The notes: generated by a model not told the origin, from the letters alone. A DNA stretch of 7,264 bases from JASFEQ01 sp050122535 (GCA_050122535.1 JASFIT010000241.1:1-7264); one strand, 5' to 3'; shown: positions 1-6,851, counted from the first letter of the stretch. Numbers and translations: made by a program.

Positions 1-6
1 AATCGA

Positions 7-34
7 CCCCGCTCTAAAGAGCGGGGCTTTTCTT
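7..34 (+). terminator. Rho-independent terminator of an upstream unit
   Basis: An 8-bp perfect GC-rich stem (CCCCGCTC at 7-14, GAGCGGGG at 19-26) with a TAAA loop is followed directly by CTTTTCTT (27-34). This is the textbook form of an intrinsic terminator for plus-strand transcription. It should end a gene lying left of the window, so the sulfur-carrier-like gene at 96 either has its own promoter or depends on read-through. Confidence 0.88.
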
Positions 35-58
35 GGTAGGGCAACTTGAGGGGGCGTG

Positions 59-74
59 GCCTCATCGTTGAGGC
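59..74. repeat. Short hairpin ahead of the ThiS/MoaD-like gene
   Basis: GCCTCA (59-64) and TGAGGC (69-74) form a perfect 6-bp stem around a TCGT loop, 21 bases before the start codon at 96. There is no T-run after it, so it is not a terminator. It could affect mRNA stability or translation, or be chance. The same hexamer pair recurs in reversed order just after the gene (377-396). Confidence 0.4.
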
Positions 75-95
75 GAGTTACGGAAAAAAAGCGAG

Positions 96-371
96 ATGAA
101 CGCGTCGATCAAAGTGACCATAAGATCTTACGACATTATTACTGCAACCTTGCCCGAGGATATGCGCTTAGATCGTGAGCTGGGCAAACCCATTGTTGTG
201 GAGCTACAGTCAGGGACCAATGTGGAAGCCATGTTTGAGGAGCTGCCCTGGCTCGGTAACCCCCTTGAAGATACCATACTCATTTTTGTCAATGGTGAGC
301 AAGCGGCCTTAAATGACGAGTTGCGCTCAGGCGATGTACTGGATCTAATCACCCCGGCAGCAGGGGGCTGA
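96..371 (+). CDS. ThiS/MoaD-family sulfur-carrier-like small protein
   Basis: This 91-residue protein has the size and pattern of the beta-grasp ThiS/MoaD family: an N-terminal strand (KVTIRSYDIITATLP), a Val-Glu-Leu strand with a following helix (residues 34-50), the family-typical phrase ILIFVNGE (61-68), and a C-terminal stretch GDVLDLITPAAGG ending exactly in Gly-Gly. In this family the terminal glycine is adenylated by a ThiF/MoeB-type enzyme and carries sulfur as a thiocarboxylate for molybdopterin, tungstopterin, thiamin or other sulfur insertions. No activating enzyme, cysteine desulfurase or molybdo/tungsto-enzyme gene is in the window, so the recipient pathway is unknown. MoaD-like genes often sit beside tungsten aldehyde oxidoreductases, which could lie to the left. 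ATG 96 is the start; the Shine-Dalgarno upstream (GGAAAA or GCGAG) is weak. The gene converges on the ligase gene with a 28-bp gap. Confidence 0.82.
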   Translation: MNASIKVTIRSYDIITATLPEDMRLDRELGKPIVVELQSGTNVEAMFEELPWLGNPLEDTILIFVNGEQAALNDELRSGDVLDLITPAAGG

Positions 372-376
372 AACCG

Positions 377-396
377 TGAGGCGTGACCTTGCCTCA
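377..396. terminator. Possible weak bidirectional terminator between convergent genes
   Basis: TGAGGC (377-382) and GCCTCA (391-396) form a perfect 6-bp stem around an 8-base loop. It lies in the 28-bp gap between the convergent stop codons at 371 and 400. Neither side has a good T-run (only TTT on the minus-strand side), so termination is suggested by position and symmetry more than by strength. Confidence 0.35.
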
Positions 397-399
397 GAC

Positions 400-2043
400 T
401 TATCCTTCTGCCTTAAGCTTCTGCAAGATATCTTCACGTAATACCTTCTTGTCCACCTTCATGCCAGCCACCAATGGCATCTCTTCCAACAATTCCAGCC
501 TCTCCGGGAGCTTGTAAGGGGCCATGCCCTTTTCCTTCAGGAAGGCAACCATCTCATCAAAGGTTAAAACCTCCCCCGCCTTTGGGACCACATAGAGGCA
601 GGCCTTTTCCCCCATCACCGAGTCGGGCATCCCCACAAGAGCAGCCGCAGCCACCTTGGGATGGCTGATCAATATGTTCTCTATCTCCGGAGGGTAGATA
701 TTCTGTCCGCCCCGGATGATGACGTCTTTAATACGGCCAACAACCTTCAGGTTACCTTGTTCATCCCACCTCCCCAGGTCGCCCGTGCTAAACCAGCCTT
801 CCTCAGTAAAGGCCGCTCGGGTTGCCTCCAAATCCTTGTAAAAGCCAGCGCCACCACACGGTCCCCTCACCGTTATTTCACCAATACCTCCCTCTGGCGC
901 CTCTTTTCCACTCTCCTCCATCAGCCTCACCTGGTTCCCTTCAAACGGGCGCCCCACGGTACGAAACCTCACCTCTCTAGAGTCGTCCAGTGAGCCGGAA
1001 CTTATGCCCCCAAAATCCACAGCACCGTAGACCTGGACGGCCTGGCAACCAAGCCTTTTCTCCACCTCCACCGCATCCTCGTAGCCGAGAGGGGCGCCTG
1101 CCAGCCAGAAGGCCCGCAGAGAATCTAGGTTATAATCATCGGGGTTGGCATCCCTCACCATCATGACCGCCTGGGTAGGCACACCAGAAGCAATAGTAAC
1201 CTTCTCCTTTTCGATGAGTTCTAGGGCTTCCACGGCACTGAAATGCTCCAAGAGCGCAACCTTGGCCGCAAAATATGGCGCCGCAAAATAGTTAATGACA
1301 TTGGGTCCTATGGCAGCGGGGCTCAGCGCAGCGAGGGTATCATCGGCGTTGAGCTTTACACAAGCGCCATCTCCGCGTACTCCAGAATGGATGAGCGTAC
1401 AAGCGCGCTCTTCCATGAACTTTGGAAATCCCGTCGTGCCGGTGGTATGGCAGACAAAAGAGATGTCTGTGACTGAAAATCCCTTTCCCTCGAGGTAGTC
1501 CGATGGATATTTCTCTTCCATAGGCGTGTTCACAATTTCTTTCACGGAGATCGTCCCCTCAGGAACCTCGTCACCAACCACAAAGATATGTTGCAAAGCA
1601 GGCAGGTCAGGTTGAATCTCCTTGACCATCTGAAAGTAGTCGAAGTCTCTGAACTTCCAGGGCATGACGATTCCACAGGCTTTCATGTGGGAGAGCATGT
1701 ATTTCATCTCCTCGTGGCGCAAGGTCCTTAACGCGGGGAGGAAGAACACGCCTGCTTTTTCAAGGGCCACCCTCAGCAGGCAAAACTCCACGAAGTTGGG
1801 TAGCTGAAGGACCATGACGTCGTCTTTATTTAGGCCCAACTCTACAAAGCGGATGGCCATCCTGTCGATCCACTTTTTTGCTTCGGCCCAGGTGAGCCTC
1901 GTTCTTGAGTCCACGACCGCTTCTTTATCGGGATAGTCCCTGGCGTTTCGATCCCACATCTCCGAAAGGGTTGGGAGTTGCCAGTATCCTTTCTCCATAT
2001 AATCTTTTGGGATCTCCTTGTTGTAAAAATTTGCCCCTGCCAT
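400..2043 (-). CDS. EntE/DhbE-like adenylate-forming acyl/aryl-CoA ligase
   Basis: This 547-residue ANL-superfamily enzyme should activate a carboxylic acid with ATP to an acyl-adenylate and pass it to CoA. Motifs in order: phosphate loop HTTGTTGFPK (199-208), A5-type YGAVDFG (339-345), STGDLG (419-424), hinge GRIKDVIIRGGQNIYPPE from 436, and a C-terminal catalytic Lys529 in AGMKVDKKVLR. By eye it matches EntE/DhbE best: EKGYW near residue 18, QLPN at 80, GEKACLYVV at 478, KLPERLE at 511. The Asn that binds the 2-hydroxyl in dihydroxybenzoate ligases appears to be Gly246 here, and no siderophore genes are near, so a catabolic CoA ligase is more likely. Oddities: the A5 Glu is Asp343, and the Gly normally before the catalytic Lys is Met528. 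The ribosome site AAGGAGG (minus strand, 2050-2056) lies 6 bases before the ATG. The gene is divergent from the oxidoreductase series. The substrate is unknown. Confidence 0.88.
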   Translation of the reverse strand: MAGANFYNKEIPKDYMEKGYWQLPTLSEMWDRNARDYPDKEAVVDSRTRLTWAEAKKWIDRMAIRFVELGLNKDDVMVLQLPNFVEFCLLRVALEKAGVFFLPALRTLRHEEMKYMLSHMKACGIVMPWKFRDFDYFQMVKEIQPDLPALQHIFVVGDEVPEGTISVKEIVNTPMEEKYPSDYLEGKGFSVTDISFVCHTTGTTGFPKFMEERACTLIHSGVRGDGACVKLNADDTLAALSPAAIGPNVINYFAAPYFAAKVALLEHFSAVEALELIEKEKVTIASGVPTQAVMMVRDANPDDYNLDSLRAFWLAGAPLGYEDAVEVEKRLGCQAVQVYGAVDFGGISSGSLDDSREVRFRTVGRPFEGNQVRLMEESGKEAPEGGIGEITVRGPCGGAGFYKDLEATRAAFTEEGWFSTGDLGRWDEQGNLKVVGRIKDVIIRGGQNIYPPEIENILISHPKVAAAALVGMPDSVMGEKACLYVVPKAGEVLTFDEMVAFLKEKGMAPYKLPERLELLEEMPLVAGMKVDKKVLREDILQKLKAEG

Positions 2044-2140
2044 AATTATCCTCCTTCTGAATCTGCTTTTTACTTTACCTACCAGTAACCTCGTTGCCCC
2101 TCACTTAAGATTGTCACGCCTTGAGGATTTCTTCCAGTAC

Positions 2141-2168
2141 AAAATACCCAAATTGCCACGTTAGTCAA
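2141..2168 (-). promoter_or_regulatory. Candidate sigma-70 promoter for the ligase gene
   Basis: Read on the minus strand, TTGACT (2163-2168; 5 of 6 to consensus) is followed after 16 bases by TATTTT (2141-2146; 4 of 6). Transcription would start near 2134 and give a leader of about 90 bases before the ATG at 2043. The call rests on hexamer match and spacing alone. Confidence 0.42.
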
Positions 2169-2212
2169 TCCCAATCTTAACGCCAAAAACCGCCCCTATT
2201 CCTATGCCTCCC

Positions 2213-2256
2213 TTGTAGGACAAACGCTGACAAGGCTATACGTCTGAGTCCTACAA
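2213..2256. repeat. Perfect 9-bp inverted repeat, candidate operator
   Basis: TTGTAGGAC (2213-2221) and GTCCTACAA (2248-2256) are exact reverse complements separated by 26 bases, in the middle of the divergent intergenic region. No T-run follows in either direction of transcription (the right arm is followed by A residues on the plus strand), so it is not an intrinsic terminator. It could bind a dimeric or tetrameric regulator controlling both divergent units; that is inference. Confidence 0.55.
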
Positions 2257-2342
2257 AAAAATCAAAATTCGTCTGACATACTTTTCTTTATCTGCTTGAT
2301 ATGGTGCCAACGGATTGTTCGGAAACGCGGGTACATACAAAA

Positions 2343-2353
2343 CCTAGCCTAGG
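2343..2353. repeat. 11-bp palindrome upstream of the first oxidoreductase
   Basis: CCTAG (2343-2347), C, CTAGG (2349-2353) is perfectly symmetrical around a single base, 47 bases before the start codon and just upstream of TATAAC (2362-2367). CTAG is rare in many bacterial genomes, so two copies in 11 bases stand out. It could be an operator half of a promoter-proximal control site or chance. Confidence 0.35.
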
Positions 2354-2399
2354 GGACTTTTTATAACAAAAGCAGATTTACAAAAAAAGGAGTGTTTGC

Positions 2400-4028
2400 A
2401 TGGCTGATCAAACGTTTGATGCAGTAATTGTAGGAGGCGGGAATAAGGCACTGATTACAGCAGTTTATTTAGCTAGATACGGTGGTATGGAAGTGGGCAT
2501 ATTCGAAAGGCGAAACGAGCTCGGGGGTGGCTGGGCCAGTGAAGAGGCCTCGGCTCCAGGTTTTATAGGCAATCCCCATGCGACAGTCATTACCCCGGCG
2601 TACAATATACCGGTGGAATGGGATTTCCCGGAGCTCAACGATTATCTGAAATATATCCCCTACCCTATTAGCCAAGGTGCAGCCTTCTATGATGGAACGG
2701 GCTTTGCTGTCCACCACGAACTCATTGACCCTGACCAGGAAAAGACCGCAAAGTCTTTTGAGAGACTCTCTGCAAAGGATGCGGAAACGTATCTCAGGCT
2801 TTACAGGGAACACCAGGAGCACATCGCGCCCGCGAGACTGCAGAATTATTTTAATCCCCCCACCCCTGAAGGCGTGCCCAGTCCTTTTGAGAAACTCATC
2901 ATAGAGAAGAAGACGGGATGGGACCCAGCATGGACGTTCAAGTCAGAATTGGAGGTGTTAAGGGATCTGTTTGAAAACGACAAGATTATTGGCGCTATGA
3001 TGCGGGGAGGATATTCCTCCCATGGGTGTGACCCGGAAATGCCTGGGACCGGTTTGAGGTACTTCGGTCTGCTCGGTCCTCTCTTGGGGAGTGGGTGCTG
3101 GGAAGGCGGTACACACAGTGCCGCGCACGCCTTTCATAAAATTCTCGTGCACAATGGTGGCAAAACATTCACGAGGAATGAAGTTGATAAGATTCTCATA
3201 GAGAATGGAAAGGCGACAGGGATACGACTCGACGACGGCACAGAAATAGCGGCGAGGAAGCTTGTGCTCAGTACCCTTGATCCCTACAACCTCTGTTTCC
3301 GGTTACTGGGAGGAAATGAGCACGTGAGCGAAAAAATTCTACGCAGGGTGGCGCATCTTGTTCGGTGGCAAGTCTGTATTACTTGGTATTCATGGGCGCT
3401 CAAAGAGCGACCTCGCTACGCAGCGTCCAGTTTTGAGCCTGATATAGACGAGGCGGGATGGCTCTCCGTCGGTGCAGAGGATCCTGAGAAGTTGCGTAGA
3501 AATCACGCCTGGAGGAGATTAGGGAAGGTGGACCCGGATCTTAACTTGATCCTTTGGCAGCATACGCTGATTGATCCAACCCAGGCACCTGAGGGTAGGA
3601 CCGTGTGTGGCACTGAGGACTTTGTCCCTCCTGCCAACGCCCTGACTGAGAAGGAATGGCTCGCCTTTAAAAAGTCCCACGCGGAGCAGGTCATGGAGGT
3701 CTGGCACGAGTTTGCCCCTAACATGACTTGGGACAATGTTATCGGTTATTCGCCAGAGACCCCTTATGATGTCTGTCGCCTCAAAAACATGGCGCCTTAT
3801 GGTAACTGGGCAGTCATAGATCATGTGCCGGGCCAAATGGGCAGGAATCGGCCAATTCCAGAGCTGGCATTTTATAAAGTGCCAAATATAAAGGGCGTGT
3901 ACTGCACTGGATCGGCTTGGCATCCCACAGCAGGGGCAAGGTCCTGCCAAGCCTACAACTGTTATAAGGTTATCGCAGAAGACTACGACCTTGAAAAGCC
4001 ATGGGAAGTGGATGGTCGTCCTTTTTGA
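2400..4028 (+). CDS. CrtI/phytoene-desaturase-like FAD oxidoreductase 1
   Basis: This 542-residue protein has the layout of the NAD(P)/FAD-dependent phytoene desaturase-like family (COG1233 type), which desaturates, saturates or isomerises hydrophobic substrates using bound FAD. The N-terminal Rossmann unit is FDAVIVGGGNKALITA (6-21), followed by the ribose-binding acid Glu36 in IFERR and the GGG of residues 42-44. A GGTH segment (236-239) precedes an HNGGK...ENGKATGIRLDDG block, and the C-terminal FAD segment is GVYCTGSAWHPTAGA (499-513). Two departures stand out: the last Gly of GxGxxG is Ala17 (GGGNKA), and the usual C-terminal PGG/PGAG is PTAGA. It is a diverged relative of the next gene, similar in length and motif order. 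AAGGAG lies 7 bases before ATG 2400. A classical carotenoid role is unlikely, since no other carotenoid genes are present. The substrate is unknown. Confidence 0.86.
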   Translation: MADQTFDAVIVGGGNKALITAVYLARYGGMEVGIFERRNELGGGWASEEASAPGFIGNPHATVITPAYNIPVEWDFPELNDYLKYIPYPISQGAAFYDGTGFAVHHELIDPDQEKTAKSFERLSAKDAETYLRLYREHQEHIAPARLQNYFNPPTPEGVPSPFEKLIIEKKTGWDPAWTFKSELEVLRDLFENDKIIGAMMRGGYSSHGCDPEMPGTGLRYFGLLGPLLGSGCWEGGTHSAAHAFHKILVHNGGKTFTRNEVDKILIENGKATGIRLDDGTEIAARKLVLSTLDPYNLCFRLLGGNEHVSEKILRRVAHLVRWQVCITWYSWALKERPRYAASSFEPDIDEAGWLSVGAEDPEKLRRNHAWRRLGKVDPDLNLILWQHTLIDPTQAPEGRTVCGTEDFVPPANALTEKEWLAFKKSHAEQVMEVWHEFAPNMTWDNVIGYSPETPYDVCRLKNMAPYGNWAVIDHVPGQMGRNRPIPELAFYKVPNIKGVYCTGSAWHPTAGARSCQAYNCYKVIAEDYDLEKPWEVDGRPF

Positions 4029-4095
4029 ACCACGGGCATCGTACGGGACCCAAGTGGTGGAGGTTCATCTAAACCAATGAGCGGAAGGAGGAACA

Positions 4096-5721
4096 ATGAC
4101 TGCGAAATATGACGTAATCGTCTTAGGGGCTGGACCCAATGGATTGGAGGCGGGCGCCTACTTAAGCAAGGCTGGACTGAAGGTTTGTGTCTTAGAAAGG
4201 CGTTTTGAGTCGGGAGGCGGACTTGCTACGGAGGAGGTTACTATACCTGACTTTTACCACAACACACATGCCAATTATATGATGATGGTGGACTACGCCC
4301 CAGTTTACAAGGACATGGAATTGGAGGAGAAATATCGCTGTAAGCATCTTCTGCCCTCTCTGGTGGTTGCCTTGCCCCTCTCCGACGGGAGAAGTATTGG
4401 CATCTATAACGATCTTGAAAAGACCTGTCAGTCCATTGCCCAGTTTTCCCAGCGGGATGCGGATTCCTACAGGGAGTTATATCACCTGGCGGAGAAGTGT
4501 GTTGATCTTTTCATCGCCCCGGCCACATACGTTCCTCCCACGCCAGTTCTGGACCAGCTGGTGGCATTGCAAGCCACCGAGATAGGTAAAACCATACTGG
4601 AATACTCCGAGAGAACAGCGGTAGACATCGTGAACGAGTATTTCGAGAATGAACACGTCAGGGCCTTGATGCTGTTTCTGGGTTGCCATTGGGGCGTGAG
4701 GTATGACATGGCCGGGATCGGTTATCTTGTGCTTCTTTACATTAATCGTGCCTCAAACTATCGGCTATGCCTGGGCGGTTCTCACACAGTAGCCCAGGCG
4801 TTGAACAAGATCGTCCATGAAAACGGAGGGGTGGTTTTAAATAACCAGAGGGTCAAGCGAATTTTGACTGAAAATGGGACCGCCACGGGTGTGGAGTTGA
4901 ATAACGGGAGTGTTATAGAGGTTGAAAAAGCTATAGTAAGTAGCCTTGATCCTGCCCAGACCTTCTTAAAGCTTGTGGGGCCTGACAATCTCGATGGGGA
5001 GTTTGTGAAAAAGATTGAAGGGTGGCAGTGGGAGAACTATAGCCTGTTGGGACTCCATTTGGCGCTGGAGGAACCGCCCATTTTCAAGGCCGCCGAGACA
5101 AACCCTGAGATGAATCAAGCCTTCATGTATGTCCTGGGCTATGAAACCTCAGAGGAGCTTATTGCTGACTGGGATGCCATGGGCCAGGGCGAACTTCGGG
5201 AAAATAACAATATTTATGCCTGTTTTCCAAGTGTCCATGATCCGAGTATGGCGCCTCCGGGAAGGGCTGTGGGGTATATCAACCAGATGGCCCCCTATGA
5301 ACTGAAGGATGGGGCCGAGAAATGGTTAGATCATCGGTTCAGGCAGGCACATGCCGAAAAGTGCATAGCAACATTGCAAAGATACGCCCCCAACATCACG
5401 GGAGACAAAGTAATGGAGAAGTTTATCTCTACCCCGGTCGACGTGGAAAACAAGTTTGCAGACATGGTAAAAGGCTCTTTTAAACAGGGGGCCTATCATG
5501 TGTTCCAGATGGGCTATCTGAGACCAAATGAGGAATGCTCTACCACCAGGACCCCTGTTGGTAATCTATACCTGGCCGGCTCCAGCTGTTACCCGGGGGG
5601 GTGTGTGATTTGGGGGCCTGGATACCTGGCCGCCAACGCCGTGGCCGAAGACCTGGGAGTAAGCAAGTGGTGGAAGGAGCCGGAAATCGTGACCCGGGCA
5701 AAAAAGGAGGGGTTGCTTTAG
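4096..5721 (+). CDS. CrtI/phytoene-desaturase-like FAD oxidoreductase 2
   Basis: This 541-residue protein is a second member of the same FAD family, with canonical motifs: VIVLGAGPNGLEAG (7-20) with intact GxGxxG, Glu34 in VLERR, GGG at 40-42, GGSH (227-230) leading into HENGGVV...ENGTATGVELNNG, and a C-terminal FAD segment NLYLAGSSCYPGG (490-502). It aligns end to end with the preceding gene in motif order, but the sequences are clearly far apart, so this is an old duplication or a heteromeric pair, not a recent copy. AAGGAGG (4085-4091) lies 4 bases before the ATG, and the gap to the upstream stop is 67 bp, which fits co-transcription. The protein likely catalyses a desaturation, or the reverse, on an acid or ring compound in a shared pathway. 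The electron acceptor and substrate cannot be read from the sequence. Confidence 0.88.
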   Translation: MTAKYDVIVLGAGPNGLEAGAYLSKAGLKVCVLERRFESGGGLATEEVTIPDFYHNTHANYMMMVDYAPVYKDMELEEKYRCKHLLPSLVVALPLSDGRSIGIYNDLEKTCQSIAQFSQRDADSYRELYHLAEKCVDLFIAPATYVPPTPVLDQLVALQATEIGKTILEYSERTAVDIVNEYFENEHVRALMLFLGCHWGVRYDMAGIGYLVLLYINRASNYRLCLGGSHTVAQALNKIVHENGGVVLNNQRVKRILTENGTATGVELNNGSVIEVEKAIVSSLDPAQTFLKLVGPDNLDGEFVKKIEGWQWENYSLLGLHLALEEPPIFKAAETNPEMNQAFMYVLGYETSEELIADWDAMGQGELRENNNIYACFPSVHDPSMAPPGRAVGYINQMAPYELKDGAEKWLDHRFRQAHAEKCIATLQRYAPNITGDKVMEKFISTPVDVENKFADMVKGSFKQGAYHVFQMGYLRPNEECSTTRTPVGNLYLAGSSCYPGGCVIWGPGYLAANAVAEDLGVSKWWKEPEIVTRAKKEGLL

Positions 5722-5768
5722 CCCCTTAGATATTATTGACGCAGTCCATATGATGGGGGTGAATTGAA

Positions 5769-6521
5769 ATGAAACTAGATGGCAAAGTTGCAATTATTAC
5801 CGGAGCTGGAAGGGGTTTGGGCAAAGCCATATCCCTACGACTGGCCAAGGAAGGGGCAAGGATCGTTGCCGCCGATATCGATTTTGATAACTGCAAGACG
5901 AGCGTTCAGGCGTTGCAAGAAAAAGGATTGACCGCCATTGCCGCGAAAGTAGATGTTACGGAAGAGAAAGATATTTCCCGCATGGTTGAAGAAACAATAA
6001 GGAATTTCGGAGCCATAGATGTCCTGATTAACAACGCCGCCCTCTATTACGGTATAAGCTGGAAGCCCTTTGACAAAATCAGTATTGATGAATGGGACAG
6101 GGTAATGACAGTGAATGTGAGGGGTTGTTGGCAGTGTAGTAAGGCTGTTGTTCCACAGATGCGAAAACAGGGCAAGGGCAAGATCGTAAATGTGGCTTCA
6201 TCGGCTTTCTATACCCCACCAGGCGTTTTCTGTCACTACACAGCTTCAAAAGGTGGTGTTATTGGTCTGACAAGGGCATTAGCCACAGAGTTAGGAGCGA
6301 CTGGCATCAATGTCAACGCTATAGCCCCGGGCCCAACCATGACAGAGGCAACAACAATGGTTATGCCGGAAGACAGGGCTTTAAAGGCGGCGGAAAGGAC
6401 TTCGCTAAAACGTCTCCAGCAACCCGAAGATGTGGTTGGTGCGACGCTATTCCTGTCATCTGAAGACAGCGACTTCATCACAGGGCAGACCATCATTATT
6501 GACGGGGGAAGGGCCTTTTGA
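5769..6521 (+). CDS. Short-chain dehydrogenase/reductase (classical SDR)
   Basis: This 250-residue classical SDR should interconvert a secondary alcohol and a ketone with a nicotinamide cofactor. The cofactor motif is TGAGRGLG (11-18); Asp36 at the end of the second strand points to NAD(H) over NADP(H). Further motifs are DVT (62-64), NNAA (89-92 region), Asn116, the catalytic triad Ser144-Tyr157-Lys161 (YTASK), APG (186-188), and a C-terminal GQTIIIDGG typical of FabG-like members. All catalytic residues are present and the length is normal. A GGGGGTGA ribosome site (5755-5762) lies 6 bases before ATG 5769, and the gap from the FAD enzyme is 47 bp, so it probably belongs to the same transcript. 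In this context it may act like BadH-type hydroxyacyl-CoA dehydrogenases of alicyclic acid breakdown, but the SDR family is too broad to settle the substrate. Confidence 0.92.
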   Translation: MKLDGKVAIITGAGRGLGKAISLRLAKEGARIVAADIDFDNCKTSVQALQEKGLTAIAAKVDVTEEKDISRMVEETIRNFGAIDVLINNAALYYGISWKPFDKISIDEWDRVMTVNVRGCWQCSKAVVPQMRKQGKGKIVNVASSAFYTPPGVFCHYTASKGGVIGLTRALATELGATGINVNAIAPGPTMTEATTMVMPEDRALKAAERTSLKRLQQPEDVVGATLFLSSEDSDFITGQTIIIDGGRAF

Positions 6522-6602
6522 AGAATCAGTCTGCACTTGAGCGCTCTGGGCTTTGCTGGCCTATCAAAGAGACGTTGCTATAAGGAGGTTATAACGACTG
6601 CC

Positions 6603-6851
6603 ATGCGAATGAGATCAACTGGATTGGGAACAACGGAGTTAGTGGGTGAAATCAGTGACATCACCAAAGTGGGTGGCTATCTGGTTCTCCATATGAATAC
6701 GACGGAGCCGGTGAGGTGGCATGTGAGGTCGGCCATGAACTCCCGTGAAATGCTCAAAATTTTTTGGTTGATGCTCAAGCCTTCAAGAATGCTATTTCTG
6801 TTTTCTCGCATGTTTCAGAACCCGGACTCTGACTCACCCCCTGATTTCTAG
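6603..6851 (+). CDS. Small protein of unknown function
   Basis: I do not recognise this 82-residue protein. It begins MRMRSTGLGTTELVGEI, continues with a strand-like YLVLHMNTTEPVRWHVR (26-42), and then has a hydrophobic, basic stretch from about 50 to 71 (MLKIFWLMLK, MLFLFSRMF) that could be one amphipathic helix or a membrane-surface anchor. The tail is polar and acidic (DSDSPPDF). ATG 6603 is preferred because AAGGAGG lies at 6582-6588, although the 14-base spacing is long; ATG 6609 is an alternative, and an in-frame TTG at 6537 would add 22 residues but lacks a good ribosome site. It lies 81 bp after the SDR gene on the same strand, and 132 bp before the UbiD gene. Its position suggests an accessory role in the same pathway, which is inference. 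It could also be non-functional; the ribosome site and protein-like composition argue that it is real. Confidence 0.6.
   Translation: MRMRSTGLGTTELVGEISDITKVGGYLVLHMNTTEPVRWHVRSAMNSREMLKIFWLMLKPSRMLFLFSRMFQNPDSDSPPDF

Larger units (their letters stand above)
2044..2399. other. Divergent intergenic control region
   Basis: This 356-bp stretch separates the minus-strand ligase from the plus-strand oxidoreductase series and shows no coding pattern. It contains a candidate minus-strand promoter (2141-2168), a 9-bp inverted repeat (2213-2256), CGTCTGA direct repeats (2241 and 2270) and a palindrome (2343-2353). A weak plus-strand promoter option is CTGACA (2273-2278), then 18 bases, then TGATAT (2297-2302); the second hexamer matches poorly. 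TATAAC at 2362-2367 has no partner hexamer at the right distance. The plus-strand gene has a ribosome site AAGGAG at 2387-2392. The combination fits a shared regulated promoter region, but no regulator gene is in the window. Confidence 0.6.

Noticed and set aside
661..993. Plus-strand open frame of 110 codons inside the ligase gene
   Set aside because: It is antisense to conserved ligase motifs, has no ribosome site and no protein-family pattern.
400..2043. Siderophore starter ligase (EntE/DhbE)
   Set aside because: The overall similarity is real, but the dihydroxybenzoate-binding Asn seems absent and there are no NRPS, isochorismate or transport genes nearby.
2293..2319. Sigma-54-like element on the minus strand (TTGGCAC followed by a GC)
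   Set aside because: The distance between the GG and GC elements is one base too long and the downstream element is CAAGC, not TTGC.
3519..3950. Minus-strand open frame of 143 codons inside the first FAD enzyme
   Set aside because: It is antisense to the conserved C-terminal region of a well-supported gene, and its composition (Cys, His, Arg-rich) is that of a shadow frame.
2400..5721. Carotenoid biosynthesis locus
   Set aside because: The two FAD enzymes belong to the broad CrtI-like family, but no phytoene synthase, cyclase or other carotenoid gene is present and the neighbours are acid-metabolism enzymes.
5736..5764. TTGACG as a promoter for the SDR gene
   Set aside because: The matching -10 position falls on the ribosome binding site with a poor hexamer.
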